Shown piece after piece: positions 26,645 through 35,392 of a stretch of DNA of 57,093 bases. Each line of letters begins with the position of its first letter. Position 1 is the stretch's first letter. The stretch lies in contig JAZQDM010000097.1 in the NCBI GenBank assembly GCA_045546775.1, positions 1 to 57,093 on the forward strand. Reading direction: 5' to 3'. Under the pieces are notes generated by a model that had not been told where the DNA came from, did no database searches, and was given only the letters and a program-made list of their open reading frames with translations. Source of the DNA: RGIG3002 sp045546775. Lineage in GTDB: Bacteria; Bacillota; Clostridia; Lachnospirales; Lachnospiraceae. A program made the position numbers and the translations under genes.

Positions 26645-27385
26645 TTATTCCTCTTCACCAACACTGATTCTGTGCTTTCCGTCCTCACTTACTTCACTGT
26701 AATCAGGAATAACACCAATGATGTTCAATTTGCCAAAGAGTGTTCCGTCTTTTACTGTAATAAGACGGTTGGAGAAGATTTCCATAAATACGATAACAAC
26801 ACACGCAAAACCTATACCAAGTACAGTTGCCACTGCCGTAATTAAAATAATATTTTCCTGAGCCCGAACCTTCAATTCCGCAAACTGCGCATGGTCAAGT
26901 ACTCTTACTTCGCCGTTCTCCATAATATGTGACATCTCGATAACGAAAGCATCTGCAACAGCATTTGCCACTTCCACAATTTCCGTTTTGTCTGTGCCTG
27001 TTGCTCTTACTTTCAAAATACCGGAATCCAACACCGCATCCGAACCACGTTCTATCGAAATCAAATTTGCCATATATGTGCTTTCCGTATAGCGGTTTCC
27101 CAACATACGGTTTGCTCTGTCTAATACAGTAGGGCTTGTCACCATATCCGCATAGGACATCATCAGGATGGTTCCGTCATATGTCTCTGAATAGTAGCCG
27201 CTGTCCGTAATACTGTATATATTAGCAGTTGTTGTATAAATATCCCGTTTTTCCTGTGTAAAGAGTGCAAAAAGAATTCCTACTGCGAAAAAAAGGAGCC
27301 CGGACATAATAATCCATTTCAGGTTTTTTACTAATGCCCGTAAACATCTGACCGGGTCTATTTCAATCAAGCGATTTGCTTCCAT
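26645..27385 (-). CDS. Wzz/CapA-type chain-length regulator
   Basis: The 246-aa membrane protein has two hydrophobic helices (about 24-42 and 180-202) flanking a ~135-residue extracellular part, the Wzz topology. It follows a CARDB protein and a BY-kinase-like gene, the usual partners of Gram-positive CapA-type activator proteins. It should regulate chain length and interact with the ATPase at 28381-29088. Its C-terminal tail has no tyrosine cluster. Start overlaps the preceding stop by one base (TAATG). Confidence 0.8.
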   Translation of the reverse strand: MEANRLIEIDPVRCLRALVKNLKWIIMSGLLFFAVGILFALFTQEKRDIYTTTANIYSITDSGYYSETYDGTILMMSYADMVTSPTVLDRANRMLGNRYTESTYMANLISIERGSDAVLDSGILKVRATGTDKTEIVEVANAVADAFVIEMSHIMENGEVRVLDHAQFAELKVRAQENIILITAVATVLGIGFACVVIVFMEIFSNRLITVKDGTLFGKLNIIGVIPDYSEVSEDGKHRISVGEEE

Positions 27386-28332
27386 TAGTTCTTTCCTCCT
27401 TTTTTCTTGCTTCTAAGTTCGCTGATGGCAAACACAGCAACTATCGCTATACCAATCACTGCAACGACAACCAAAACCGTGTAGAACGGCTGTGACAACT
27501 GTTCTGCCAAACCGTCATCGGCTTCGTTTGTCCGAAGTATTCCTGTTGCAATTTCTACTTTGAACGGATGTGGTTCGCTATAATACCAGTGGGCGTTCGT
27601 ATCCCTGCAAAGCAGTTTTACTGTAATCTGACGCATGCCGCTTCCGGTCAATGCAATAGAAACTTCATCGGTTCTCGTTTCGCCACTGCCCAATTCACCC
27701 AAAGGAATGTTTTGTTTTCCGCCTTCTACCGCACCTGCAACCTGCAATACTACATTGGAGAGGTCTTTGACACCGGTATTGGAATACTGGGTACTGATAA
27801 GAAGTTCTGTTCCTTCCTCAATACGCTCTGCAACACTCAACAACTCAATATCCAACTCACTTTCTTGGAAAACGGCCGGTGTAATGTGTGCTGTTGTCAC
27901 ATTTGCATGTCCGTTTCCAAAATAGTCTACATCGAGCTGCAAGATTGCCATATCTCTTGTATATGTTTCTGCAACAATTAATTTGTACTCAATTTCTGTC
28001 TTTTCTCCCGGTTTCAGTTCCTGAACGAATATTTCGTTGGAAACTCCGTTCTGATAATAAAATCCTCCGTCCGGAAAATACAAATAGCAAACAATATCCG
28101 TTGCTGTCAAATATTTACTCATGTTTTTGATGGTGGCTTTTAATGTGACCTTTTCTCCCGGAGACACTTCGCCTTCCATATCATAATGTGTAACGATTAC
28201 TTTCGGCACCAAGCCTTCCGCACTCATCTCATCTTTCAATTCATTTCCTGTTGCATGTACATCCAAACCAAATGCAAAACTAAACACAAGGCACGCCAAC
28301 ATGCATACTACTTTCCACATTTTGCGTTTCAT
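27385..28332 (-). CDS. Secreted CARDB/NEW3-like membrane-anchored protein
   Basis: The 315-aa protein has a cleavable signal peptide (about residues 1-27, ending DVHA), two to three Ig-like domains with alternating strands and phrases such as GEKVTLKATIKNMS and TEIEYKLIVAE typical of CARDB/NEW3 folds, a C-terminal transmembrane helix (about 286-306) and a basic stop-transfer tail. It presumably sits outside the membrane in the polysaccharide export complex, between the ATPase and Wzz genes. No enzymatic motif was seen. Confidence 0.65.
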   Translation of the reverse strand: MKRKMWKVVCMLACLVFSFAFGLDVHATGNELKDEMSAEGLVPKVIVTHYDMEGEVSPGEKVTLKATIKNMSKYLTATDIVCYLYFPDGGFYYQNGVSNEIFVQELKPGEKTEIEYKLIVAETYTRDMAILQLDVDYFGNGHANVTTAHITPAVFQESELDIELLSVAERIEEGTELLISTQYSNTGVKDLSNVVLQVAGAVEGGKQNIPLGELGSGETRTDEVSIALTGSGMRQITVKLLCRDTNAHWYYSEPHPFKVEIATGILRTNEADDGLAEQLSQPFYTVLVVVAVIGIAIVAVFAISELRSKKKGGKN

Positions 28333-28380
28333 TTTATTTCTCTCCTATACAATCTCTATCTGTTTTCGTTTTTTTACATC

Positions 28381-29088
28381 CTACTTTTTCTTTTTAATAA
28401 ATTTCATTTTGTTGAAATAGTCATAATCTTTCAGATAAAGCTTATATTCTTCAAGGCTGATTTTGTTTTCTATAACACCAACTACGTTTGCATTGTTTGA
28501 AATCAGTTCTTCGTACGCATCCGCAAGATTCTTTCTGGAAGAACCGTCCATGGCAACTACGAGTACGGTCGCATCCGCTTTAACCGCAAAAATATTCGCA
28601 TCCACCGAACTGTTAATAGACGGAACATCAATCAATACAAAATCGTATTCCTTTTCCAGTGCTTTCAAAACGCTTTCCATGCGGGAAGCATAAAGAAGTT
28701 TCAACGGGTTTTCTTTATAAATTTTTCCGCAAGGTATGTAATCCAACATTCTCCAGTTAGTGCGGTATATCATATCCTCAAAATCAATATCGCCGCGTAT
28801 GAAATCTGCAAGTCCCTGCTTGTCATCCGCATTCAGACGTTTGTAACTGTTTCCTTTTCGCATGTCTCCGTCCAAAATAGCAGTTTTCCACCCTGCATTG
28901 GAAAGAGAAATCGCAAGTTCCATCACTACGGATGTTGTTCCGGCAGCCGGTTCAACGCCGCACAAATGAAATGTTTTGTAACCTTTTCGTTCGCGTTGCA
29001 AACAAATATTAAACACCGCCTTGTCATAGGCATCTCTAATATTCGAATTATCACTGCAATATAATTGTACTATTCTTTCCTCACTCAT
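28381..29088 (-). CDS. CpsD/CapB-type BY-kinase-like ATPase with deviant Walker A
   Basis: The 235-aa protein has the MinD/BY-kinase fold. Walker A' is ILDGDMRKG and Walker B is FVLIDVPS. The Walker A region reads CGVEPAAGTTSV: the lysine of GxGK(S/T) is replaced by Thr (about residue 51), so ATP hydrolysis or autophosphorylation may be lost or altered. The C-terminal tail is Tyr-rich (YKLYLKDYDYF) as in autophosphorylating kinases. It pairs with the Wzz-like protein downstream. The ATG at 29088 has a GGAAGG site; an upstream TTG at 29157 is weaker. Confidence 0.78.
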   Translation of the reverse strand: MSEERIVQLYCSDNSNIRDAYDKAVFNICLQRERKGYKTFHLCGVEPAAGTTSVVMELAISLSNAGWKTAILDGDMRKGNSYKRLNADDKQGLADFIRGDIDFEDMIYRTNWRMLDYIPCGKIYKENPLKLLYASRMESVLKALEKEYDFVLIDVPSINSSVDANIFAVKADATVLVVAMDGSSRKNLADAYEELISNNANVVGVIENKISLEEYKLYLKDYDYFNKMKFIKKKK

Positions 29089-29215
29089 AACTACCCTTCC
29101 TACATTCTCTGACAAATTTTTCTTTTTTACTGTAGCATTTCCAAAATTATATTGCAATATTTTCCTACTAAATATGTATAAAATTATGCTTATAATCTTT
29201 TTACGCTAATATAGT

Positions 29216-29899
29216 TTAAAATACTTTGTGTTCCTGAAGCTTAATACCCGGGCAGCACTGCACCAATAACGACTCTAACTGATCCATTTTTTCTCTGCCG
29301 TGTACGGACAAGCCCATACATTTCTTTCCGTTTGCATCAAGCAAGTCAATCATATAAAGTTTTCCAAGGCCTTTTACTTTTGTCTCATCCCGCATAATGG
29401 CAAAACGCATCTCTTTTACAGTACTGTAAAGCACAAAGCGATGATCCGGCAAATTTGCCGCTCCCAAAAACATGGAATGGATAAAGTTTTGTGTAAACTG
29501 TATACGTTCCGTCTCTCTGTTGCCACATACAAAATCTACCAGTGGCGGAGCCGCCATCTCCCTGTCAAACTGCTCTACCATTTGGGGTGTGAGCAAAATA
29601 CTTTGCAATTGTGCACGAAGGTCCCCAACCGGATCTTTTTCTATTTTCTTCCGTTTCCCAAGTGCAAGCAAAAGAATCAACAGTACAAGCACAAAGCAAA
29701 ATCCGAAACCGGCGATTGTCATTTTCATTTGTTCGTCACTCAAGTTCACATTGCCGGAACCGGAGGAAAAGAACGCCATGACACCAAAACCTGCCATAAC
29801 AACAAACGCAATCAAGAAGCCTTTCGCCTTGTTCGGTGCATCCTTTTTCAAAATTTCCCGCACTCTCTGTTCGTGTTGTTGTAACCATTTTGAATTCAT
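29216..29899 (-). CDS. Conserved membrane protein of unknown function
   Basis: The 227-aa protein has two hydrophobic helices (about 26-44 and 60-80) separated by a short loop, then a ~145-residue cytoplasmic domain with no motif I recognise (it includes PPLVDFVCGNRETERIQF). It precedes the polysaccharide regulatory genes in the transcription direction, separated by 127 nt, so it may belong to the same unit or be independent. Ribosome site AAGGGAG. Confidence 0.6.
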   Translation of the reverse strand: MNSKWLQQHEQRVREILKKDAPNKAKGFLIAFVVMAGFGVMAFFSSGSGNVNLSDEQMKMTIAGFGFCFVLVLLILLLALGKRKKIEKDPVGDLRAQLQSILLTPQMVEQFDREMAAPPLVDFVCGNRETERIQFTQNFIHSMFLGAANLPDHRFVLYSTVKEMRFAIMRDETKVKGLGKLYMIDLLDANGKKCMGLSVHGREKMDQLESLLVQCCPGIKLQEHKVF

Positions 29900-29930
29900 T
29901 TTTTATCTCCCTTACTTCTATGAATTTAAT

Positions 29931-31097
29931 TTATATTTTACATGACGGCTTGCATTTTGCAAGCATGCGACCATGCATAAATATCATCAATACCAATATC
30001 GCCGCCATATAAACCGGAAACAGCGAAATGCTGATATAGTCCGCAATCAGTCCAAACAACGGCGGCATAATAATGTTGGCGACATACGCCCCCGCCATCT
30101 GCACACCAATAATGGCCTGCGACTTGTCCGCACCAAAATTGTACGGTGTAGAATGAATGATACACGGGTAAATGGGTGCACATCCCAGTCCAATAAAAAT
30201 AAGACCGGCAAGCGAAAGTACGGTTCCAAGCGGCAAGAGCATCACTAAAAGTCCGTCTCCTATGATGAACATCCCCATACGTATCAATTGCGTATCATTA
30301 AACTTTTCGGTCAAGAAACCGTTAAATGCCCGTCCCACCGTAATTCCGATAAAGAAAATACTGGCAAAAAAAGCGGCTGTTTTTGTGTCCACTCCTTTGT
30401 GCAACACCAAATAGGAACTGGCCCAAAGAGCCGCTGTCTGTTCCAACGCACTGTAACAAAAAAAGCAGACCAAAATCTCCTTTACGCCGGGTACCTTAAC
30501 AATCGCCTTTAGTGGCAATGGCTTGGATACTGCATCTCCTTCTCCTGCTGCCCGCGTTTTCCAAAGCGGCAGACTGAAGAACAATCCGGCCGTCAACACA
30601 ATCTGAATCACTCCAATGTATCGGTAGCCTAATGACCAATGTCTTCCGCCGAAAAGTAAAAATCCCATAATATAAGGTCCTACCGACGCACCTACTCCCC
30701 ACATGCAATGCAGCCAGCTCATATGTTTACTGGAATAATGCAGGGCCACATAGTTATTCAGACTGGCATCCACACTGCCTGCCCCAAGTCCGTACGGCAC
30801 TGCCCACAAACACAGCTGCCAGTAAGCGGTACTAAATGAAAATCCAAACAGCGCAACTGCCGTCATTCCCACACTGATTGCGGTCACTTTACCGGTGCCG
30901 AGGCGGTAAGTCAAGCGGTCACTCATCAACGACGACACAACTGTTCCTGCGGAAATAATAATATAAATAAGTCCTACCTGTGACACCGTTGCGCCCAATT
31001 CCCCATACATCGTGGGCCACGCTGCCCCCAAAAGGGCATCCGGCAATCCCAGACTGATAAATGATATATAAATAATTGCCACCATCAAATGTGCCAT
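29931..31097 (-). CDS. MFS transporter
   Basis: The 388-aa protein has 12 predicted hydrophobic helices and the MFS motif-A-like loop SDRLTYRLGTGKV after helix 2. The N-terminal phrase SLGLPDALLGAAWPTM resembles the fucose/sugar-permease-like MFS branch. It is the last gene of the six-gene lipid-type operon and overlaps the stop of the permuted papain gene by 13 nt, so it is translationally coupled. The substrate is not identifiable. Export of a lipid intermediate or headgroup precursor is one possibility given the context. Confidence 0.82.
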   Translation of the reverse strand: MAHLMVAIIYISFISLGLPDALLGAAWPTMYGELGATVSQVGLIYIIISAGTVVSSLMSDRLTYRLGTGKVTAISVGMTAVALFGFSFSTAYWQLCLWAVPYGLGAGSVDASLNNYVALHYSSKHMSWLHCMWGVGASVGPYIMGFLLFGGRHWSLGYRYIGVIQIVLTAGLFFSLPLWKTRAAGEGDAVSKPLPLKAIVKVPGVKEILVCFFCYSALEQTAALWASSYLVLHKGVDTKTAAFFASIFFIGITVGRAFNGFLTEKFNDTQLIRMGMFIIGDGLLVMLLPLGTVLSLAGLIFIGLGCAPIYPCIIHSTPYNFGADKSQAIIGVQMAGAYVANIIMPPLFGLIADYISISLFPVYMAAILVLMIFMHGRMLAKCKPSCKI

Positions 31098-31714
31098 GTG
31101 CGAATCCTCTCTATCAATTGTTGGTTCAGCTTACAGAAGCTTTTTGCGTTTTGCACAAACGAAACCTTTTGCATGTACGCTTCATCTTCTCTTTCTTTTA
31201 CAAGCATACATTCTTTTACAAAATAAGGTTCCAAAAGCACATCCAGCTCACGCAAGTCATATTTGTAATATTGCTTTTGCAGCGTTACAACTCCGGTAAG
31301 CTCCAATATTTTGGCCACAAAAGACATGCAATTGTACGATTTTTCAATTGTAAACCCGTGCACAATAGGCATGGTAAGCATCCCATACAAATTAAATATG
31401 TACTGTTCATCGTTTTCTACCGTGCGCACAAACTCTGCTATACGTCCAAAGTCTTGAACCGGCACTTTGTATATTTTGACTTTTACTTTTTTGTGCTTTC
31501 CAAATGCGTAGTGTTCCCTTTTTTCCCGCATAAAACCGGCATCAAAAGGGGCATTGTGCTTACGTCTTGAAAAGGTAACAAACTCCTTTAACCTTCCGTC
31601 CAAAGAAACTGCCACATGCGTGTATTCATACCCGGTCAGCTTTCTCGTGATTTTTCCAAGACCGGTATGCGCTTTGACAAACACTACATAAATCGAATCA
31701 TCCCGTCGCTTCAT
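31085..31714 (-). CDS. Circularly permuted NlpC/P60-like (YiiX/LRAT type) thiol enzyme
   Basis: The 209-aa protein shows the permuted order of catalytic residues: His33 in YTHVAVSLDG first and Cys129 in SYNCMSFVAKIL later, which is the arrangement of YiiX/YaeF-type permuted NlpC/P60 enzymes. Known permuted relatives include LRAT-type acyltransferases and hydrolases that act on lipids. It lies inside an operon of lipid enzymes and overlaps both neighbours (17 and 13 nt). An acyltransfer or deacylation step on a membrane lipid is a reasonable inference, but no substrate evidence exists. No signal peptide was seen. Confidence 0.7.
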   Translation of the reverse strand: MKRRDDSIYVVFVKAHTGLGKITRKLTGYEYTHVAVSLDGRLKEFVTFSRRKHNAPFDAGFMREKREHYAFGKHKKVKVKIYKVPVQDFGRIAEFVRTVENDEQYIFNLYGMLTMPIVHGFTIEKSYNCMSFVAKILELTGVVTLQKQYYKYDLRELDVLLEPYFVKECMLVKEREDEAYMQKVSFVQNAKSFCKLNQQLIERIRTWHI

Positions 31715-32378
31715 CCTTTTCTTTTCCTCTTAAACGTTTAAACAGCTGAATTTGCAAACGTATCATCTCCCAATATACAGCCACTCCGCCAACGGCAAAG
31801 ACGCAGTCGCCAAATCGCACCCCAAAACTACCTGCACAAAAAAGCGGTTCTGTTCCCCAAATCATGCTTCCGACACATACCGCCACCAATAAAAGATGGG
31901 TCTCAATGGGCCCCAACTTGGGAAACAAAAATTCATTCAAGTGCAATATATAATTCATAGCCGTAAACATAAGCAATCCATAAACCGGTACAAGAAAAAT
32001 TGCCACCGGAAAACTGACCACACCTGCAAATGCCAATGCGATAATCAAATATGTAATATGTAGTATATCCGTAATAAGATCCAGGTAGCCCCCCGACGTT
32101 GAAGACATATTTCTTGTCCTTGCCACATAACCGTCTAAGTCATCACAAATAAGGTGACACAACAGACCGCATATCGTTCCAATCAAAAATAATACATGCA
32201 CTTTTGCCAGCGCCGCAAACACAATGCCGCAAAGCCCGCCCAGTGCACCCATTACTGTAATTTGATTCGGCGTCACTTTTTTCGGAATTCTTTTCCCGAT
32301 TGTCCGGTACAAAAACTGTTGAAACCCTGTCTCTAACTTACTCGGAATAATCTTTTTTACCTTGTTATTCATCGTCAT
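31698..32378 (-). CDS. CDP-alcohol phosphatidyltransferase
   Basis: The 226-aa polytopic protein contains the complete family motif DxxDGxxARx8Gx3Dx3D: Asp79, Asp82, Gly83, Ala86, Arg87, Gly96, Asp100 and Asp104 are all present. It joins a CDP-activated alcohol (often CDP-diacylglycerol) to an acceptor alcohol. The particular headgroup is not evident. It overlaps the radical SAM gene (14 nt) and the thiol-enzyme gene (17 nt). An internal ATG at 32372 has better ribosome-site spacing and may be the real start. Confidence 0.88.
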   Translation of the reverse strand: MTMNNKVKKIIPSKLETGFQQFLYRTIGKRIPKKVTPNQITVMGALGGLCGIVFAALAKVHVLFLIGTICGLLCHLICDDLDGYVARTRNMSSTSGGYLDLITDILHITYLIIALAFAGVVSFPVAIFLVPVYGLLMFTAMNYILHLNEFLFPKLGPIETHLLLVAVCVGSMIWGTEPLFCAGSFGVRFGDCVFAVGGVAVYWEMIRLQIQLFKRLRGKEKDEATG

Positions 32379-33711
32379 TTTCCCTCTTATTCTTAAGTAT
32401 ATTTTTTACGAAAGAGAAAATATAATCTTTGTAGTCAATAAAATCGTATATGCCTTCTCTCCAGCCTTTTACAAAAAGCTTAATCAACAACATATAATAG
32501 TAAAAATAGTATTTTTTCACACGCATATGCTCCGGTTTTGCTACTACATGCAAATAATCCCAATGAGACGGATTGTCTGTAATGAGCCTGTCTTTGTACT
32601 GCTCATACGTCTCCAATCCCATTTCCGGTGTAAAAATGGAAATGGCCACATGCTTCAACCGATGCATTTTAATCCAGTTGTACAACCGCTTGAAATCTTC
32701 TTTTTGATAATCCAAGTCCACAATAAACATCCCCATCAAGTTTATACCAAGCCGATTGCACAGTTCCACACTTTTGGCATTGTTTTTTACGCTGGATTTT
32801 TTGTTATAATCTTTTAAGCGGTCGTTGTGGGTAGCTTCCAACCCTACAAGCACATAATACAAACCGATTTCTTTCAGCTGTTCCATTAAGCTTTCGTTGT
32901 TTGCAATAAAGTCCGACCTACCGTAACAAATATATTTTTTGCGGATGTCCTGTGCCTTGATAAGCGCTATGAATTTTTGCAAGCGCTTTGTATCGTAAAG
33001 GAAATCGTCATCCACAATATAAATATGTTCATCCGAAAGCGCTGCAATTTCCGCCACCACATCCTCTATATCACGACAAACATACACACCACTGTTCATG
33101 CGATTGCGGTGACAAAACTTACATCGGTAAGGACACCCGTACGCAGTCCGTACCCATGCAGCATGTTCCAGCTCCAAATACCGGTAATTGTTTGGATGTT
33201 CCTGAAAATAAGTGCGGTCCGGTCTTGGCAGCTTTTTTATATCAAAAGGCTCTGCCTCGTTTTTTACCCAGCCGTCTGCTGTCTTGTAGCAAATACCACC
33301 AATCTGCTCCGGTGCTTTTTTTTCGATGATATCCAATAGTTTAAAAATGTCGAACGTAATCAAAATATAATCTACCGCATCCCGGTACATTCTTTCATAA
33401 CAAAGCTGTGCGTGGAGTCCCCCTATTATTGTCACAATTTGGGGATTGTATTTTTTTGCCTCCTGACAGTATTCCAACATAAAATTTTCCTGTCTTGTTC
33501 TTCCGCAAACATAAACCATTTCCGGACTATACTTTGCAATCGCTTGTGCCACGGTACCCTGCTCCACCTGTCCGTCATACAAAAAAACATCATGCCCATG
33601 TTCTTTTAGCATAGCCGATATATATTCCAACTCCAGACATTCGTTTTCGATAATACCGACAAAATTGTATTTCGTTCTGGATATTTCCGGATGTATCAAA
33701 AGTATATTCAT
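32365..33711 (-). CDS. B12-binding-domain radical SAM enzyme
   Basis: The 448-aa protein has an N-terminal Rossmann-like B12-binding domain (about residues 1-140; there is no DxHxxG histidine motif, so cobalamin would bind base-off without a lower-axial histidine). The radical SAM core follows, with CPYRCKFC giving the CxxxCxxC cluster ligands Cys193, Cys197 and Cys200. The C-terminal ~100 residues are aromatic and basic. Related enzymes methylate or couple unreactive carbons, including lipid carbons. The reaction here is unknown. It lies between an AMP-ligase and a CDP-alcohol phosphatidyltransferase with gaps of 1 nt or an overlap, which suggests a modified acyl or alkyl chain. Confidence 0.85.
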   Translation of the reverse strand: MNILLIHPEISRTKYNFVGIIENECLELEYISAMLKEHGHDVFLYDGQVEQGTVAQAIAKYSPEMVYVCGRTRQENFMLEYCQEAKKYNPQIVTIIGGLHAQLCYERMYRDAVDYILITFDIFKLLDIIEKKAPEQIGGICYKTADGWVKNEAEPFDIKKLPRPDRTYFQEHPNNYRYLELEHAAWVRTAYGCPYRCKFCHRNRMNSGVYVCRDIEDVVAEIAALSDEHIYIVDDDFLYDTKRLQKFIALIKAQDIRKKYICYGRSDFIANNESLMEQLKEIGLYYVLVGLEATHNDRLKDYNKKSSVKNNAKSVELCNRLGINLMGMFIVDLDYQKEDFKRLYNWIKMHRLKHVAISIFTPEMGLETYEQYKDRLITDNPSHWDYLHVVAKPEHMRVKKYYFYYYMLLIKLFVKGWREGIYDFIDYKDYIFSFVKNILKNKRENDDE

Positions 33712-33712
33712 C

Positions 33713-35392
33713 TTAGACTCCCCTCGCTTTCACGCTCTCTTCCAACTTGCGGTAATCCACTTTACCTACCAGTGTTTTCGGCAGCTCCTCCCGGTATTCA
33801 TAAACATATGGCCATGCATATTTTGCAAGATGCTTTTGACAATACTGTTTGATACTTTCTTTTGTGGCTTCGTCTGCCTGCTTTCCGTCTTTCAAAACAA
33901 GAAACGCTTTCACGGCCTGTACTTTATACGGATGAGCAATGCCAATCACGCAGGAATAAAGCACATCCGGATGTGCATCGATTACATTTTCAATGTACTG
34001 TGGATAAAGCGAATAGCCGGAACTAATAATAATCCTCTTAATGCGCTGTTTGAAATACACAAATCCATCTGCGTCCATGCACCCCATATCCCCGGTGTAC
34101 AACCATACCTTCCCATCCGTATGCTTTCGCAGTGCATGTGACGTTTCTTCCGGCTCCTTGTAGTATCCTTTCATAACAGTGGGACCACTGATTACAATTT
34201 CGCCTTCTTCTCCGAGGAGACATTCCTCCTCCGTTCCGGGCTTTACAATTTTGTAAAAAGTGTCCGGATACGGTAACCCGATACTTCCTTCCCGATAGTC
34301 AAACCGGGGCGTCAGACAACTTCCGGTAACGCATTCGGTCAATCCGTAGCCCTCCCGGATTTGCACGTCTGCACCATGTTCTTTCAAAAATAAGTCCACT
34401 TTCTTTTTCAAGCTGACAGACAAGGAATCGCCGCCCGAAATCACGCATTGCAAAAAGGACAAATCCATATGTTTCATCCGTTCGTTGCCAAGCAACGCTT
34501 CATACAAAGTGGGAACTCCTGCAATAATGTTAGGCCGGTATTTTTTTAATAATTTGTCAAATTCCTTTGCCTGAAACCGGGGCAGTAAAATACTGGTTCC
34601 GCCAAACGACTGCACGGTATGAATGCATATACCAAGTCCAAAGCCATGAAAAACCGGCATAATAGCCAGCACCGTTTGTCCCTTTTCCAGGCAACCGCAG
34701 GCTGCAATTCCCTGCAGGGCAAGTGCATTAAAATTGCGGTTTGTCAGTTCGATTCCTTTTGGATATCCGGTAGTACCGCCACTGTACAAAATAGCTGCCA
34801 CATCATCGCCACAAAACTGTGTTTGTCTATTTTGCTGCTCTTTTATCCGTTTTGACATACGCAAAAAACGACTCCATGGTATCACATTGGAATCTTTTTT
34901 GTAGTGCACTTTTTTCCCGCTTGTAAAATAATAGCCGGCTTTCAACAAAAGGGGCATGGAATCTTTTGGCGATACAACAATGCATGTTGTAAGATTTGTC
35001 CGCTCAAATATGCGGTTTATTTTTGACATAGCAACGTCAATTGCAACCACGCACGTGCTTTTTGTAAGCGTAAAATAGTATTCCATCTCATCTTCCGACG
35101 AAAGAGGATGAATCATATTTGCAATGGCTCCAATTTTATTTAGCGCATAGAACGCAACGATTGCTTCCGGTGTGTTTGGCATACAAATGCTCACGATATC
35201 TTTGTAGCCGATACCAAGCGCTGCAAACGCGCCTGCACAACGGTCAATCTCCTGCAAGAATTGTGTATAAGAACGCTTTGTTCCAAAATAATTGTAGCTG
35301 ACTGCATCCGGATAGTCTGCCGCTCTTTTTTTCAAAAAGCTATACATTGACTCATTCGGATAGTCTAACGTGTAACTCCTTCTCACTCCCAT
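33713..35392 (-). CDS. Long-chain acyl-CoA/acyl-adenylate ligase
   Basis: The 559-aa AMP-forming ligase carries AAILYSGGTTGYPKGI (P-loop A3), GYGLTE (A5), YTGDMGCMDADGFVYF (A7), KQRIKRIIISSGYSLYP (A8 hinge) and PKTLVGKVDYRKL with the A10 catalytic lysine. It should activate a fatty acid, presumably for the PlsC acyltransferase encoded just upstream (10-nt overlap) and the radical SAM enzyme downstream. It is clearly diverged from the other AMP-ligase of the window (14881-16440). Confidence 0.87.
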   Translation of the reverse strand: MGVRRSYTLDYPNESMYSFLKKRAADYPDAVSYNYFGTKRSYTQFLQEIDRCAGAFAALGIGYKDIVSICMPNTPEAIVAFYALNKIGAIANMIHPLSSEDEMEYYFTLTKSTCVVAIDVAMSKINRIFERTNLTTCIVVSPKDSMPLLLKAGYYFTSGKKVHYKKDSNVIPWSRFLRMSKRIKEQQNRQTQFCGDDVAAILYSGGTTGYPKGIELTNRNFNALALQGIAACGCLEKGQTVLAIMPVFHGFGLGICIHTVQSFGGTSILLPRFQAKEFDKLLKKYRPNIIAGVPTLYEALLGNERMKHMDLSFLQCVISGGDSLSVSLKKKVDLFLKEHGADVQIREGYGLTECVTGSCLTPRFDYREGSIGLPYPDTFYKIVKPGTEEECLLGEEGEIVISGPTVMKGYYKEPEETSHALRKHTDGKVWLYTGDMGCMDADGFVYFKQRIKRIIISSGYSLYPQYIENVIDAHPDVLYSCVIGIAHPYKVQAVKAFLVLKDGKQADEATKESIKQYCQKHLAKYAWPYVYEYREELPKTLVGKVDYRKLEESVKARGV

